Below are positions 17,652 through 26,336 of a stretch of DNA of 64,000 bases, piece by piece (within the stretch, counting starts at the first letter, position 1; the number at the start of each line of letters is the position of its first letter). Where the stretch lies: NCBI GenBank assembly GCA_000701725.1, contig JNJQ01000015.1:1-64000 (forward strand), read 5' to 3'. The notes beneath the pieces are model-generated. The model saw nothing but the letters and a program-made list of their open reading frames with translations, had not been told where the DNA came from and made no database searches. Made by a program: the position numbers and the translations under genes. This DNA is from Erysipelotrichaceae bacterium NK3D112 (lineage in GTDB: Bacteria; Bacillota_I; Bacilli_A; Erysipelotrichales; Erysipelotrichaceae).

Positions 17652-19232
17652 ATGACTGATTGGAAAAACCTTGACACGCTCGCGTCGTACAAGGAACTCG
17701 AAGCTCTTGATCGTGTGAATCTGCCCGAAGTCATGGCAGGCGAAAACGGTGCTGCCCGTGTTAAGAATTATTCCGTGCCGATGGCTGAAGGTCTTGTGTT
17801 CAACTATGCCGCAAAGGCTGTTGATGACAAAATCCTGGCTGCTCTGGCAAAGCTCGCAGAAGAGCAGGAACTGCTTGCGAAGTTTGAAGCTCTTTACAAC
17901 GGCGAAGTCGTCAACACCGGTGAAAAGAGACTGGTTCTCCACCAGCTCTGCCGCGGCCAGCTCGGCGAGGATGTCATTGCGGACGGCGTCAACAAGCGTG
18001 AGTTCTATGTGAAGCAGCAGACCAGAATCGCTGAATTCGCAAAGAAGGTCCACAACGGTGAAATCACAAACGCGGACGGTGAAAAGTTCACAACTGTTGT
18101 TCAGATCGGTATCGGCGGCAGCGACCTCGGTCCCCGCGCGATCTATATCGCTCTTGAAAACTGGGCAAAGAAGACAGGCAATCTGAAAATGAATGCGGCC
18201 TTCATCTCCAACGTTGACCCGGATGATGCGGCAGGCGTATTAAGCAATATCGATGTCAAGCATTCCCTGTTCGTTCTGGTTTCCAAGTCCGGAACAACTC
18301 TGGAAACTCTGACAAACGAATCCTTCGTCAAGAACGCTCTGGAAGAGGCAGGCCTCAACCCGGGCAAGCATATGATCGCGGTTACCAGCGAAACATCCCC
18401 GCTCGCCAAGAATGAAGGCTATCTCGATGCATTCTTCATGGATGACTACATCGGCGGACGTTATTCATCATCCTCCGCAGTCGGCGGCGCTGTTCTCTCA
18501 CTCGCCTTCGGACCGGAAGTATTCGCAGACTTCCTCAATGGCGCAGCTGAAGCTGACAAGCTCGCAAAGGAAAAGGATGTCTTCAAGAACGCGGCTCTGC
18601 TCGACGCTCTGATCGGTGTCTATGAGCGCAATGTTCTCGGCTATGAGAACACAGCGGTTCTGCCTTATTCCCAGGCACTGGCACGCTTCCCCGCTCATCT
18701 GCAGCAGCTCGACATGGAATCCAACGGCAAATCCGTGAACCGTTTCGGTGAGCCGGTTGACTATCCGACAGGCCCGATCATCTTCGGTGAGCCGGGTACC
18801 AACGGACAGCACTCCTTCTACCAGCTGCTCCATCAGGGCAAGAACATTGTCCCGATGCAGTTCATCGGCTTCAGAAACTCCCAGATCGGCTCCGACGTTG
18901 TCATCCAGGGCAGCACAAGCCAGCAGAAGCTCAGCGCAAACGTCGCTGCGCAGATTGTTGCCTTCGCATGCGGCAAGGATGACGAGAACCTCAACAAGAA
19001 GTTTGACGGCGGACGTCCTTCCAGCATCATCATCGGCGACCAGCTGACACCGGCTTCCCTTGGCGCGCTGCTTGCCCACTTCGAAAACAAGGTCATGTTC
19101 CAGGGCTTCACATGGAATGTGAACAGCTTCGACCAGGAAGGCGTTCAGCTCGGTAAGGTTCTGGCCAAGAAAGTTCTGGCTCACGACACAGACGGCGCAC
19201 TGGCTGAATACAGTGCTCTGCTCAACATCTGA
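17652..19232 (+). CDS. pgi: Glucose-6-phosphate isomerase
   Basis: A 526-residue phosphoglucose isomerase interconverting glucose 6-phosphate and fructose 6-phosphate. It has IGIGGSDLGPRAIYIAL, VSKSGTTLET, the active-site GGRYSSSSAVG block, MESNGKSVNRFG, and GEPGTNGQHSFYQLLHQG with the catalytic Glu/His region. At 526 residues it is nearer the long enterobacterial/spirochaete form (about 550) than the roughly 450-residue Bacillus form. Codon use is strongly biased towards common codons, as expected for a highly expressed glycolytic gene. ACAGGAGGAAAATTTTAT precedes the ATG. A lone PTS IIB gene follows. Confidence 0.97.
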   Translation: MTDWKNLDTLASYKELEALDRVNLPEVMAGENGAARVKNYSVPMAEGLVFNYAAKAVDDKILAALAKLAEEQELLAKFEALYNGEVVNTGEKRLVLHQLCRGQLGEDVIADGVNKREFYVKQQTRIAEFAKKVHNGEITNADGEKFTTVVQIGIGGSDLGPRAIYIALENWAKKTGNLKMNAAFISNVDPDDAAGVLSNIDVKHSLFVLVSKSGTTLETLTNESFVKNALEEAGLNPGKHMIAVTSETSPLAKNEGYLDAFFMDDYIGGRYSSSSAVGGAVLSLAFGPEVFADFLNGAAEADKLAKEKDVFKNAALLDALIGVYERNVLGYENTAVLPYSQALARFPAHLQQLDMESNGKSVNRFGEPVDYPTGPIIFGEPGTNGQHSFYQLLHQGKNIVPMQFIGFRNSQIGSDVVIQGSTSQQKLSANVAAQIVAFACGKDDENLNKKFDGGRPSSIIIGDQLTPASLGALLAHFENKVMFQGFTWNVNSFDQEGVQLGKVLAKKVLAHDTDGALAEYSALLNI

Positions 19233-19256
19233 GTCTGACATTGTCAGAGAATCATT

Positions 19257-19565
19257 ATGGCTGACAAAACAATTATCTTATTCTGCGGAGCAGGCATGTC
19301 CACAAGCCTTCTCGTCAACAAGATGAAGGAAGTGGCCGCTTCCCAGGGCAAGAATTATGAGATTCACGCCCACGCACTGACCGAGGAAGCGAAGTATGCT
19401 CCGACTGCCGATGTCATTCTGATCGGCCCGCAGGTCCGTTTCGAACTCGAAAATATGCGCAAGAGAAATCCCGGCAAAAAGATCACCGACATTCCGATGC
19501 GCACATACGGCCTGATGGACGGCAAAGGCGCGCTTGAAATCGCCGAAAAAATGATGGCTGAATAA
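19257..19565 (+). CDS. PTS lactose/cellobiose-type IIB component
   Basis: A 102-residue IIB protein with the phosphocysteine loop LFCGAGMSTSLLVNKM (Cys10 is the phosphorylated residue) and VILIGPQVRFEL typical of the lactose/cellobiose class. It would pass phosphate from a IIA protein to a sugar bound by a IIC permease, but neither partner is in the window. It sits 24 bases after pgi with a weak ribosome site and ends in a terminator, so it is co-transcribed with pgi. Its codon bias is also strong. Confidence 0.92.
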   Translation: MADKTIILFCGAGMSTSLLVNKMKEVAASQGKNYEIHAHALTEEAKYAPTADVILIGPQVRFELENMRKRNPGKKITDIPMRTYGLMDGKGALEIAEKMMAE

Positions 19566-19580
19566 TCAAAGCCCGATGAA

Positions 19581-19614
19581 AGCACACTGTTCAAAAGAGC
19601 AGTGTGCTTTTTTC
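19581..19614 (+). terminator. Terminator of the pgi-IIB unit
   Basis: AGCACACTG (19581-19589) pairs with CAGTGTGCT (19600-19608), followed by TTTTTT. Confidence 0.9.
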
Positions 19615-19620
19615 ATTGAT

Positions 19621-19652
19621 GAAAAAAGACAGCCATGGGATTCATGACTGTC
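19621..19652 (-). terminator. Terminator of glnS
   Basis: On the minus strand GACAGTCATG (19643-19652) pairs with the CATGGCTGTC arm (19628-19637, one mismatch), followed by TTTTTTC. Confidence 0.85.
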
Positions 19653-19665
19653 ATTGATTTAATTC

Positions 19666-21402
19666 TTATTTTTTAAAACCGTCTCTGAGCAGAACGCTTC
19701 TGTTGAAGACCAGATGATCGGCACTGGAGTCCTTGTTGTCAAGGCAGAAGAATCCGATGCGCATGAACTGGAAGGTCGGAGCGTTGGTTCCGGTGCGGTT
19801 TTCGCGTGCGTCGAATTCCTTCGCCACATCCAGCATGGATTTTTCAACCTTGCAGTGGTTCAGCACGGTCAGGCTTTCCGGATTCAGTGCTTCCAGGAAG
19901 TTCTTGTCCGGTCCGTCCGGGTTGGGATCGGTGAACAGATTGTCATAAAGACGGACTTCCGCATCGAGGCAGTTGTTCTGATCAACCCAGTGGATGGTCG
20001 CGCCCTTGACCTTGCGTCCGTCAGCGGGATCGCCGCCTCTGGATTCAGGATCGTATTCGCAGAGAACTTCGGTGACATTTCCGTTTTCATCCTTGACGCA
20101 GCCTGTGCATGTGACAAGGTATGCGCCTTTGAGACGGACCTCATTGCCCGGATACATTCTCTTGTATTTGGGAATCGGTGTTTCCAGGAAGTCATCCTCT
20201 TCAATCCACAGATTGCGGCTGAAGGTGATGGTATGTGTTCCCTGGGACGGATCGAGCGGATTGTTCTCCACTTCGAAGGATTCGGACTGTCCTTCCGGAT
20301 AATTGGTGACAGTCAGCTTGACTGGATGAATGACGGCCATGGTTCTTTCCGCGGTGGCGTTGAGATCTTCACGCAGGCAGCGCTCGAGTTCTCTGAATTC
20401 GATCGTGTTGGAGCTCTTGGCAACACCGATCACCTCGCAGAAATTGCGGATGGAGGCAGCTGTGTAGCCTCTTCTTCTCAGACCGCAGAGAGTGGGCATT
20501 CTCGGATCATCCCAGCCGGAAACATAACCTTCCTCGACAAGCTGTCTCAGCTTGCGCTTGCTCATGACAGTGTGATCAATGCCGAGACGAGCAAATTCGA
20601 TCTGTCTGGGCTTGTGGTAAGGAATGGACACATTCTCGACAACCCAGTTGTACAGGGGTCTGTGATCCTCGTATTCCAGGGAGCAGAGTGAATGTGTGAT
20701 GCCTTCCAGAGCGTCCTGGATCGGATGAGCGAAGTCATACATCGGGAAGATGCACCACTTGGTGCCCTGGCGGTGATGGTTGATGAAACGGATGCGGTAA
20801 ATGACCGGATCACGCATGTTGAAATTGCCGCTGGCAAGATCAATCTTGGCACGCAGGGTCATCTTTCCTTCCTCGACTTCCCCGTTCTTCATCATTTCAA
20901 ACAGACGCAGGTTTTCCTCGATCGGTCTGTCTCTGTAAGGGGATCTTGCCGGAGTGCTTGTGTCACCGCGGTATTCCCTGAACTGCTCGGGTGTCAGTTC
21001 GCAGACATATGCCAGTCCCTTCTTGATCAGTTCAATGGCATATTCATAGTCCTTTTCAAAATAGTCGGATCCGTAATAGAATCTGTCGCCCCAGTCAAAG
21101 CCGAGCCAGTGGATGTCCTGCTTGATCGCATCGACATATTCGGTGTCTTCCTTTGCCGGGTTGGTATCGTCCATTCTCAGGTTGCAGATACCGCCGAACT
21201 TTTCCGCCATACCGAAGTCAATGCACAATGCCTTGCAGTGACCGATATGAAGATATCCGTTGGGTTCCGGCGGGAAACGGGTATGAACCGTCATTCCTTC
21301 AAACTGTCCGCCCGGTGCGATATCTTCTTCAATAAAGTTGTAGATGAAGTTTCTGTTGACATTGACTTCAGCTTCAGCCATTTCCTTCTTCTCTTCAGCC
21401 AT
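19666..21402 (-). CDS. glnS: Glutaminyl-tRNA synthetase
   Basis: A 578-residue class Ic synthetase that charges tRNA-Gln directly. The HIGH-type motif PPEPNGYLHIGH is at residues 44-55 and the KMSKS-type loop appears as VMSKRKL. GlnRS-type features include LRMDDTNPAKED, the YDFAHPIQDALEGITHSLCS block and the C-terminal beta-barrel anticodon domain (FSRNLWIEEDDF). AAGGAGAATTCACTT precedes the ATG at 21402; the open frame runs further upstream through the promoter region without a site. Most Firmicutes lack GlnRS and use the GatCAB transamidation route, so the presence of this gene is a lineage marker. Confidence 0.96.
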   Translation of the reverse strand: MAEEKKEMAEAEVNVNRNFIYNFIEEDIAPGGQFEGMTVHTRFPPEPNGYLHIGHCKALCIDFGMAEKFGGICNLRMDDTNPAKEDTEYVDAIKQDIHWLGFDWGDRFYYGSDYFEKDYEYAIELIKKGLAYVCELTPEQFREYRGDTSTPARSPYRDRPIEENLRLFEMMKNGEVEEGKMTLRAKIDLASGNFNMRDPVIYRIRFINHHRQGTKWCIFPMYDFAHPIQDALEGITHSLCSLEYEDHRPLYNWVVENVSIPYHKPRQIEFARLGIDHTVMSKRKLRQLVEEGYVSGWDDPRMPTLCGLRRRGYTAASIRNFCEVIGVAKSSNTIEFRELERCLREDLNATAERTMAVIHPVKLTVTNYPEGQSESFEVENNPLDPSQGTHTITFSRNLWIEEDDFLETPIPKYKRMYPGNEVRLKGAYLVTCTGCVKDENGNVTEVLCEYDPESRGGDPADGRKVKGATIHWVDQNNCLDAEVRLYDNLFTDPNPDGPDKNFLEALNPESLTVLNHCKVEKSMLDVAKEFDARENRTGTNAPTFQFMRIGFFCLDNKDSSADHLVFNRSVLLRDGFKK

Positions 21403-21526
21403 AAGTGAATTCTCCTTGGTGTAATACCTACCAAGTATATAACAAATCACGCGGTTGGGTAACCATATCATTTCATGATGTTTCAGCCACATTTCATGAT
21501 TGAAGTCTGAATACAGGGCCAAACTT

Positions 21527-21548
21527 AAAACCGCGGCTTTCACCGCGG
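21527..21548 (-). terminator. Terminator after the gene at 21586
   Basis: The minus strand has CCGCGG-TGAAAG-CCGCGG followed by TTTTAAG (arms 21543-21548 and 21531-21536). Confidence 0.75.
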
Positions 21549-21585
21549 CATAAACAGTTTTTCGAACTTCTCAAAAGCGCATCAT

Positions 21586-22212
21586 TCAGCCTTCCTCATT
21601 CAGTCTGTCATATTCTTTCATGACATGAGCGATCAGCTGAGAAAGTCCGTTTTGTTCCAGCACAGCGGATGCGCATTGCAGGAATTCCTCTACATGAAAG
21701 TCAAACGGGAGGATGTAACGATCTTTGTTTTCGTTCTTTCTTTCCTGCACATAAATATGATCAGCCGCCTCACTCCAGACAAAGCGGCATTCCGGATCGC
21801 CCTGTGAAAGCACTGATTCCACATGCAGATCAAAACTGCCGTCAAAACCTTTGCATAATGCCTTATCTATATAGCGGCAGTAATATCTGCCGTATTCTTC
21901 AAGCCCGTATTGTTTCCAGGTGTCATACCATGCGCAGCGGCTGACTCTTGAAACGGTGCTGTCCGGATGGAATTCCATGACGCTTTCATTTTCGTGCGGT
22001 CTGCCTTTCCACTCGCCATGGATCAGATACGCATTGATATCAGCCTTTTCATGATTTTCTTCCGCTTTTTTCCGCATGCGTTTACCGCGCTTTATTCCAT
22101 AGGAGACAGTGATCTCTTCAATCAGCGCTTCGGCTTTTTCTTTTTCCACAGCGGAACATATCTCTTTTGCGCACAGCGCATAGATCAGGGCATGGTCTCT
22201 GATTTGTTTCAT
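21586..22212 (-). CDS. ATC-hydrolase-like family protein (divergent paralogue)
   Basis: A 208-residue protein resembling the L-2-amino-thiazoline-4-carboxylate hydrolase (ATC hydrolase) family. Its second half carries GLEEYGRYYCRYIDKALCKGF, then about 20 residues later SVLSQGDPECRF, the same order (C-x3-D, then a G-x2-C block) as the four proteins in the operon at 33679-41746. It lacks the exact GG-x-CDF ending. The ATG at 22212 follows GAGGAATGAT; an in-frame ATG at 22224 overlaps the previous stop codon. Function in gut bacteria is not known to me. Family assignment is from pattern recognition and moderately secure. Confidence 0.6.
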   Translation of the reverse strand: MKQIRDHALIYALCAKEICSAVEKEKAEALIEEITVSYGIKRGKRMRKKAEENHEKADINAYLIHGEWKGRPHENESVMEFHPDSTVSRVSRCAWYDTWKQYGLEEYGRYYCRYIDKALCKGFDGSFDLHVESVLSQGDPECRFVWSEAADHIYVQERKNENKDRYILPFDFHVEEFLQCASAVLEQNGLSQLIAHVMKEYDRLNEEG

Positions 22213-22220
22213 ATCATTCC

Positions 22221-22868
22221 TCATTCCCGTTCAAGCATCCACCACTGTCCGTCATCGCTCATGACAAGTGAAGCGTTGATGACCTCTTTGATTTCACCGC
22301 CTGAAAGATCTCTGATCACGGTTTCCTCACGGTAATCCGGATCCTCTTCCCATCTGGAGAAACAGAGGGAATCATCCCTGCGGAAACAGAAGGATTCACG
22401 GGGTGAAACATTGTACCGTTTCGTGAGCGGCCAGATGATTTCAAAGCACTCACTCTCTGATCTGGTTAACATGAGCGGCTCTTTGTGCATCATCAGGTTA
22501 TAGCAGTTTTTGATCTGTGTGCGCGCAGTTTCACAGACGGTTTCAATCGTGCCGCTTTGCGGATCAAAGGAAAGAATGCGGATCACACCTGCCGCAAAGT
22601 CAGCCTGCAGGATCATGATCCTGCCCTGATCATACAGAGGTTTGCCGAAATACTGTCCCGGTTTTTCCGCAAGCGGCTCATATATCCTGCCGTTGATCCG
22701 GTTCACAAAAATCAGCCGGTCTGAAACAATGCGGTGATGATCCTGATACAGTTCTTCCGCTTCATACAGATCGCCATAAGTGTAATTTGTTCCCCATAAC
22801 CACTCTTCACTTCCTTCCAGAGCGCTGAGTGAGGAAATATTGCCTGTTTTCAGTATTCTCAGTTCCAT
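22221..22868 (-). CDS. Hypothetical protein, possibly beta-propeller-like
   Basis: A 215-residue soluble protein I do not recognise. It is rich in short beta-strand-like stretches with aromatic residues (SEEWLWGTNYTYGDLYEAEEL, then GRIMILQADFAAGVIRILSF, and DDGQWWMLERE at the end), which suggests an all-beta fold. There is no signal peptide or membrane segment. GGAGGAAAG precedes the ATG. The end overlaps the possible early start of the ATC-hydrolase-like gene by four bases, so the two are probably co-expressed. Confidence 0.7.
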   Translation of the reverse strand: MELRILKTGNISSLSALEGSEEWLWGTNYTYGDLYEAEELYQDHHRIVSDRLIFVNRINGRIYEPLAEKPGQYFGKPLYDQGRIMILQADFAAGVIRILSFDPQSGTIETVCETARTQIKNCYNLMMHKEPLMLTRSESECFEIIWPLTKRYNVSPRESFCFRRDDSLCFSRWEEDPDYREETVIRDLSGGEIKEVINASLVMSDDGQWWMLERE

Positions 22869-22880
22869 CTTTCCTCCGTA

Positions 22881-24266
22881 TCAGGTGTGGCGGATGACTT
22901 CGAAGCGTTCCAGCCTGACGTCCTCATATGAATGGATGCCCGCTTTGTTCATGGCGATATTGATCTGATCATCCACCGTATCCACGCCTTCCAGATCGGG
23001 CAGAAGAAGTCCCCTTCTCGCCCCTTTTGAAACGATGACGCCATAGCGTTTCACATCCAGCTGATCCGCAGTGTCAATCGCTTCCGGCTCGCTCAGTTCA
23101 TCCACGCTGATTTCCAGCCATTTCAGTTCATCCGCACGCACAGGTGAAAAACGCGGATCACGGGCTGCGGCGCTGACGGCGTTGTAAATGATTTCCTCCG
23201 CGACACAGGAGCGCACCGGTGAGATGGTGCCGATGCAGCCGCGCAGTTTTCCTTCCTTGTGCAGGGAAACGAATGTGCCGGCTTTTTTGGTACGCATTTC
23301 TTCGGGAATATCATCCGGCACGGCGATGATCTCGCGTCTGAGGATAAAGCTTTCCAATGATTTCCTGGCAAGCTTCACATACGGATCGGCTTCTTCTGTT
23401 TTCCGTTTCAATTCCTCTTCCTGTTTCTTCATATAATCATCCAGAAAATGTCTGGTTTCATCTTTGACAAGCGGATAGAACGAGCAGATGCCGTAACCCA
23501 CACCAGTGACATCCTCATGCGAGTAAGCCTTTGCCTCAACTGCCATGCCGTCAAACGCGCCGGCCATGATCACAAAGGAACGGTGTCCGCACTCAGCCGC
23601 TTTGTCACAGAAGGATTCGCCGAATTCAAACAGTTCCCCGAATGCAGCTTTACCCATGACATCCATGATGCGCCTGTCATATTGCGGACCTTCCGCGGCA
23701 TATCCGTAGGGACCGTATTCCTGCAGTTTATGGGAAAGATCCCCGCTGGCAATGATCACGCATTTTCTTCCGGTTTTTTCAACTGCCTTGCGGATCATCA
23801 TGCCGTAGCGGTAATGATCGCTTAGCGCAAGACCGCTTAATCCGCTTCTTAGAATGCGGAAATCATTGTACTTCTTCCTGATGAAATAAAGCGGAACCAT
23901 AACCCCGTGGTCAAGATTCTTGTCTCTTTCGCCAAGCACACCGGCCGGGAATTGCGTTTCGTCCGCAAGCGCGCAGATCTCATCTCTCAGCTCTGTGTCA
24001 TAGGTTTCTTTGAAACTGACCTGTGATGCGCCGAATCTTGAGAAGGAGCCTGTGGCGCCTTTGCCGTCGGAAATATGAAAATAATCCGCATACATCACCG
24101 CATGCGGAGAGGTGATGATGATTGTTTCGGGTCTGAGTTCGGCGATCTGTGAAGCGATATTCTCATATGCATCAATGGTCGCGCGGATCTGTTCCTCACC
24201 TCCCTTTCCGACATCCGGAATGATCAAAGGCGGATGGGGAACCATAAAAGCAGCCAGTATTGTCAT
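22881..24266 (-). CDS. Memo-like/AMMECR1 fusion (AmmeMemoRadiSam system protein A/B)
   Basis: A 461-residue fusion. Residues 1 to about 265 form a Memo/LigB-type dioxygenase-like domain (VPHPPLIIPDVGKGGE, DHGVMVPLYFIRKKY, IIASGDLSHKLQEYGPYG with candidate metal His). Residues about 290-461 form an AMMECR1 domain (TFVSLHKEGKLRGCIGTISP, and DPRFSPVRADEL). The next gene encodes the partner radical SAM enzyme, 12 bases away. This trio is widespread in bacteria and archaea, but the reaction is not something I can state with certainty. GAAAGGAGCATTC precedes the ATG. Confidence 0.93.
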   Translation of the reverse strand: MTILAAFMVPHPPLIIPDVGKGGEEQIRATIDAYENIASQIAELRPETIIITSPHAVMYADYFHISDGKGATGSFSRFGASQVSFKETYDTELRDEICALADETQFPAGVLGERDKNLDHGVMVPLYFIRKKYNDFRILRSGLSGLALSDHYRYGMMIRKAVEKTGRKCVIIASGDLSHKLQEYGPYGYAAEGPQYDRRIMDVMGKAAFGELFEFGESFCDKAAECGHRSFVIMAGAFDGMAVEAKAYSHEDVTGVGYGICSFYPLVKDETRHFLDDYMKKQEEELKRKTEEADPYVKLARKSLESFILRREIIAVPDDIPEEMRTKKAGTFVSLHKEGKLRGCIGTISPVRSCVAEEIIYNAVSAAARDPRFSPVRADELKWLEISVDELSEPEAIDTADQLDVKRYGVIVSKGARRGLLLPDLEGVDTVDDQINIAMNKAGIHSYEDVRLERFEVIRHT

Positions 24267-24278
24267 GAATGCTCCTTT

Positions 24279-25121
24279 CTAACAATTTCCCGGGAAAACG
24301 TATTTCAGATGTTTTTTTGCAATTTCAACCAGATGATAAACGGTGCTGACCGGTGTCGCGTTTCTGTCCGTCATATGAAAGCGCGGGAAGAAACGGGAGA
24401 TATGCAGAACGGTTTCACTTCCGTTTTCCAATGAAGCGATCCATGCGCTCAGCTGTTCCATCTCCTCATCCGTATCATTTTCTCCCGGCACAATGAGCGT
24501 GGTCAGTTCCACATGGCAGCGTTTCATTGCCTCTTTGATAAAGGTCATGACCATCTGCCGGTTTCCTTTCAGCACATCCTCATAATATCTGTCTGTAAAG
24601 CCTTTGAGATCGATGTTCATCGCATCGATGTAAGGCGACAGCTCATCCAGGACATGCAGTTCTGCCATGCCGTTGGTCACCAGAATGTTTTTCATACCGA
24701 GTTCATGAATCAGTTTCGCGCAGTCACGCACATACTCATAACCGCATAGCGGCTCATTGTATGTGAAGGCGGCACCGATGTTTCCCCGCTCACGATAATA
24801 CCCGGCCGTCGCCGCAATCCGCTCAGGCGGAATGTATTCACAGCGCTCTGCCATGCGCATAGCTTCGGCAGACCAGGAGATTTCATGATTCTGGCAGAAG
24901 GGGCAGCGCAGATTGCAGCCATAGCTGCCGATTGAAAGAACCAGTGAGCCGGGATGAAACCGGTAAAGCGGCTTCTTTTCAACCGGGTCCAGGGCCAGCG
25001 ATGTGACCCGTCCGTAGTTTGCGGCAATGACCTTTCCGTTTTCACATGTTCTTGCCCCGCAGAAGCCAAGCCCTCCTTCGGGAATTTCACAATGTCTGAA
25101 ACAGACTGTGCATTCAGCCAT
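24279..25121 (-). CDS. AmmeMemoRadiSam system radical SAM enzyme
   Basis: A 280-residue radical SAM protein of the AmrS type. An N-terminal cysteine-rich segment (CTVCFRHCEIPEGGLGFCGA) precedes the cluster motif YGCNLRCPFCQNHEIS (C-x3-C-x2-C) at about residue 70. Further family marks are FTYNEPLCGYEYVRD, LVTNGMA and NIDLKGFTDRYYEDVLKG. GGAGGCGGAT precedes the ATG. It is the upstream gene of the pair with the Memo-AMMECR1 fusion, so both halves of the system are present. Confidence 0.94.
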   Translation of the reverse strand: MAECTVCFRHCEIPEGGLGFCGARTCENGKVIAANYGRVTSLALDPVEKKPLYRFHPGSLVLSIGSYGCNLRCPFCQNHEISWSAEAMRMAERCEYIPPERIAATAGYYRERGNIGAAFTYNEPLCGYEYVRDCAKLIHELGMKNILVTNGMAELHVLDELSPYIDAMNIDLKGFTDRYYEDVLKGNRQMVMTFIKEAMKRCHVELTTLIVPGENDTDEEMEQLSAWIASLENGSETVLHISRFFPRFHMTDRNATPVSTVYHLVEIAKKHLKYVFPGNC

Positions 25122-25131
25122 ATCCGCCTCC

Positions 25132-25803
25132 TTAACCGATCATTTCCGAAACATGACGGATGCTGTGGGCGATCAGCAGCTGTCCGGCATAGTAAAACAT
25201 GATATAGATCATATGCCTGCGGTGGCTGGAATGCGAAGAAAAGGTATTCAGAATCAGCAGGATATCACTGATCAGAAAGAACACGGCACCTGCCTGAAAC
25301 ATTCCCGTAAAAGCATGCGGTGTATGAATCAGAGCACCGATGGCGACAAAATTCATAGCCGTGATCACACTGATATAAACAATACCGAACAGACGGTAGA
25401 CTTTGTCTGCGCTGATCTGCGACATGATCCAGCGGATCAGGAAGAAGCTGAACACGAATGACAGAAGAATCCATAACAGCGGCTGTTTCGCATAGCGCGC
25501 AATGGCGATCAGATAAGCGATGTGGCCGGTCTGAAACAGCAGCACACCGAAGAGATAGGCCGCATTGCCGTATTTGGGAACAACCCGTTTCAGCCCCAGA
25601 AAGACATCGGCCAGGGCTCCGAAAACCAGGCCCCAGACAATCAGATCCGCGGATGCGGCACGGTCATGCGTAAACAATGCGTACAGGACAAAAAACAGCG
25701 ATGCCAGGGTTTTGAATAACAGTGCGCTCTGATAAGCTTTCTTTCTGTATTCCAGAACATAGACAACTGCAGAGCAAAGACATAAGGGAATCAAAATAAC
25801 CAT
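25132..25803 (-). CDS. YhhN/TMEM86 family membrane protein (lysoplasmalogenase-like)
   Basis: A 223-residue multi-pass membrane protein with about seven or eight hydrophobic helices. The family pattern is visible as KTLASLFFVLYALF near residue 30, GLVFGALADVFLGL (conserved Asp) near 80, FQTGHIAYLIAIA, and FLISDILLILNTF (second Asp) near 185. Animal relatives hydrolyse lysoplasmalogens; the bacterial substrate is unclear. It starts after CAGGAGGCAGTCAT and lies 10 bases upstream of the radical SAM gene. Confidence 0.82.
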   Translation of the reverse strand: MVILIPLCLCSAVVYVLEYRKKAYQSALLFKTLASLFFVLYALFTHDRAASADLIVWGLVFGALADVFLGLKRVVPKYGNAAYLFGVLLFQTGHIAYLIAIARYAKQPLLWILLSFVFSFFLIRWIMSQISADKVYRLFGIVYISVITAMNFVAIGALIHTPHAFTGMFQAGAVFFLISDILLILNTFSSHSSHRRHMIYIMFYYAGQLLIAHSIRHVSEMIG

Positions 25804-25900
25804 ATGACTGCCTCCTGTGCAATGAATGATGCTTTTTTGAATTTCTTTTTCTAAGCAAATTATACGTTATGTGCACAGTGAAAAAAAAGCACCTGATAAC

Positions 25901-26329
25901 TCAGGCGCCGAAATATATCATTCTTGTACTGCTTAACAGCAGAATCACCAGGATGGTGATATAGGCTGTCGCTTTCAGCAGCGGGAAGGCATTGATTTTC
26001 CCTTTGAGTTTCACCGAAACCGAACCGATGGAGAAGATGGTGAAGCCAAGCGCAATCCACCATGCCTGCGGACTCTTTCCAACGAAAAGGCAATATGAAG
26101 TGATGCCCTGTACAATGCCGACAACAATTGTCACATATCCCATCTTTTTCGCAAATGCGCTTCTTCTGCCGGGATCGGACAGCTTTTCCATGAAGGAATC
26201 GGAAAGTTCCAGCGGATTGAGTTCGCGTTTTCCGCCTGCGTAAATGATTCCCGTCACTATGGAAAAGATGCACAATACCGCATAGAAGAGCGCACACAGA
26301 ATCAGAAGTATTCCCCGTTTTCTTAACAT
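25901..26329 (-). CDS. Small four-helix membrane protein, function unknown
   Basis: A 142-residue protein with hydrophobic segments at about residues 7-28, 64-86, 90-107 and 120-138. A polar loop (GGKRELNPLELSDSFMEKLSDP) joins the first two. I do not recognise the family. The gene starts 7 bases after the PP2C gene and is the end of that unit; 25804-25900 holds only T/A-rich spacer. Confidence 0.72.
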   Translation of the reverse strand: MLRKRGILLILCALFYAVLCIFSIVTGIIYAGGKRELNPLELSDSFMEKLSDPGRRSAFAKKMGYVTIVVGIVQGITSYCLFVGKSPQAWWIALGFTIFSIGSVSVKLKGKINAFPLLKATAYITILVILLLSSTRMIYFGA

Positions 26330-26336
26330 ATTCCTG

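Noticed and set aside
18498-19241. Minus-strand open frame of 247 codons over pgi
   Set aside because: Explained by the strong codon bias of pgi; no independent protein features.
19714-20691. Plus-strand open frame of 325 codons over glnS
   Set aside because: Antisense shadow; sequence has no recognisable domain.
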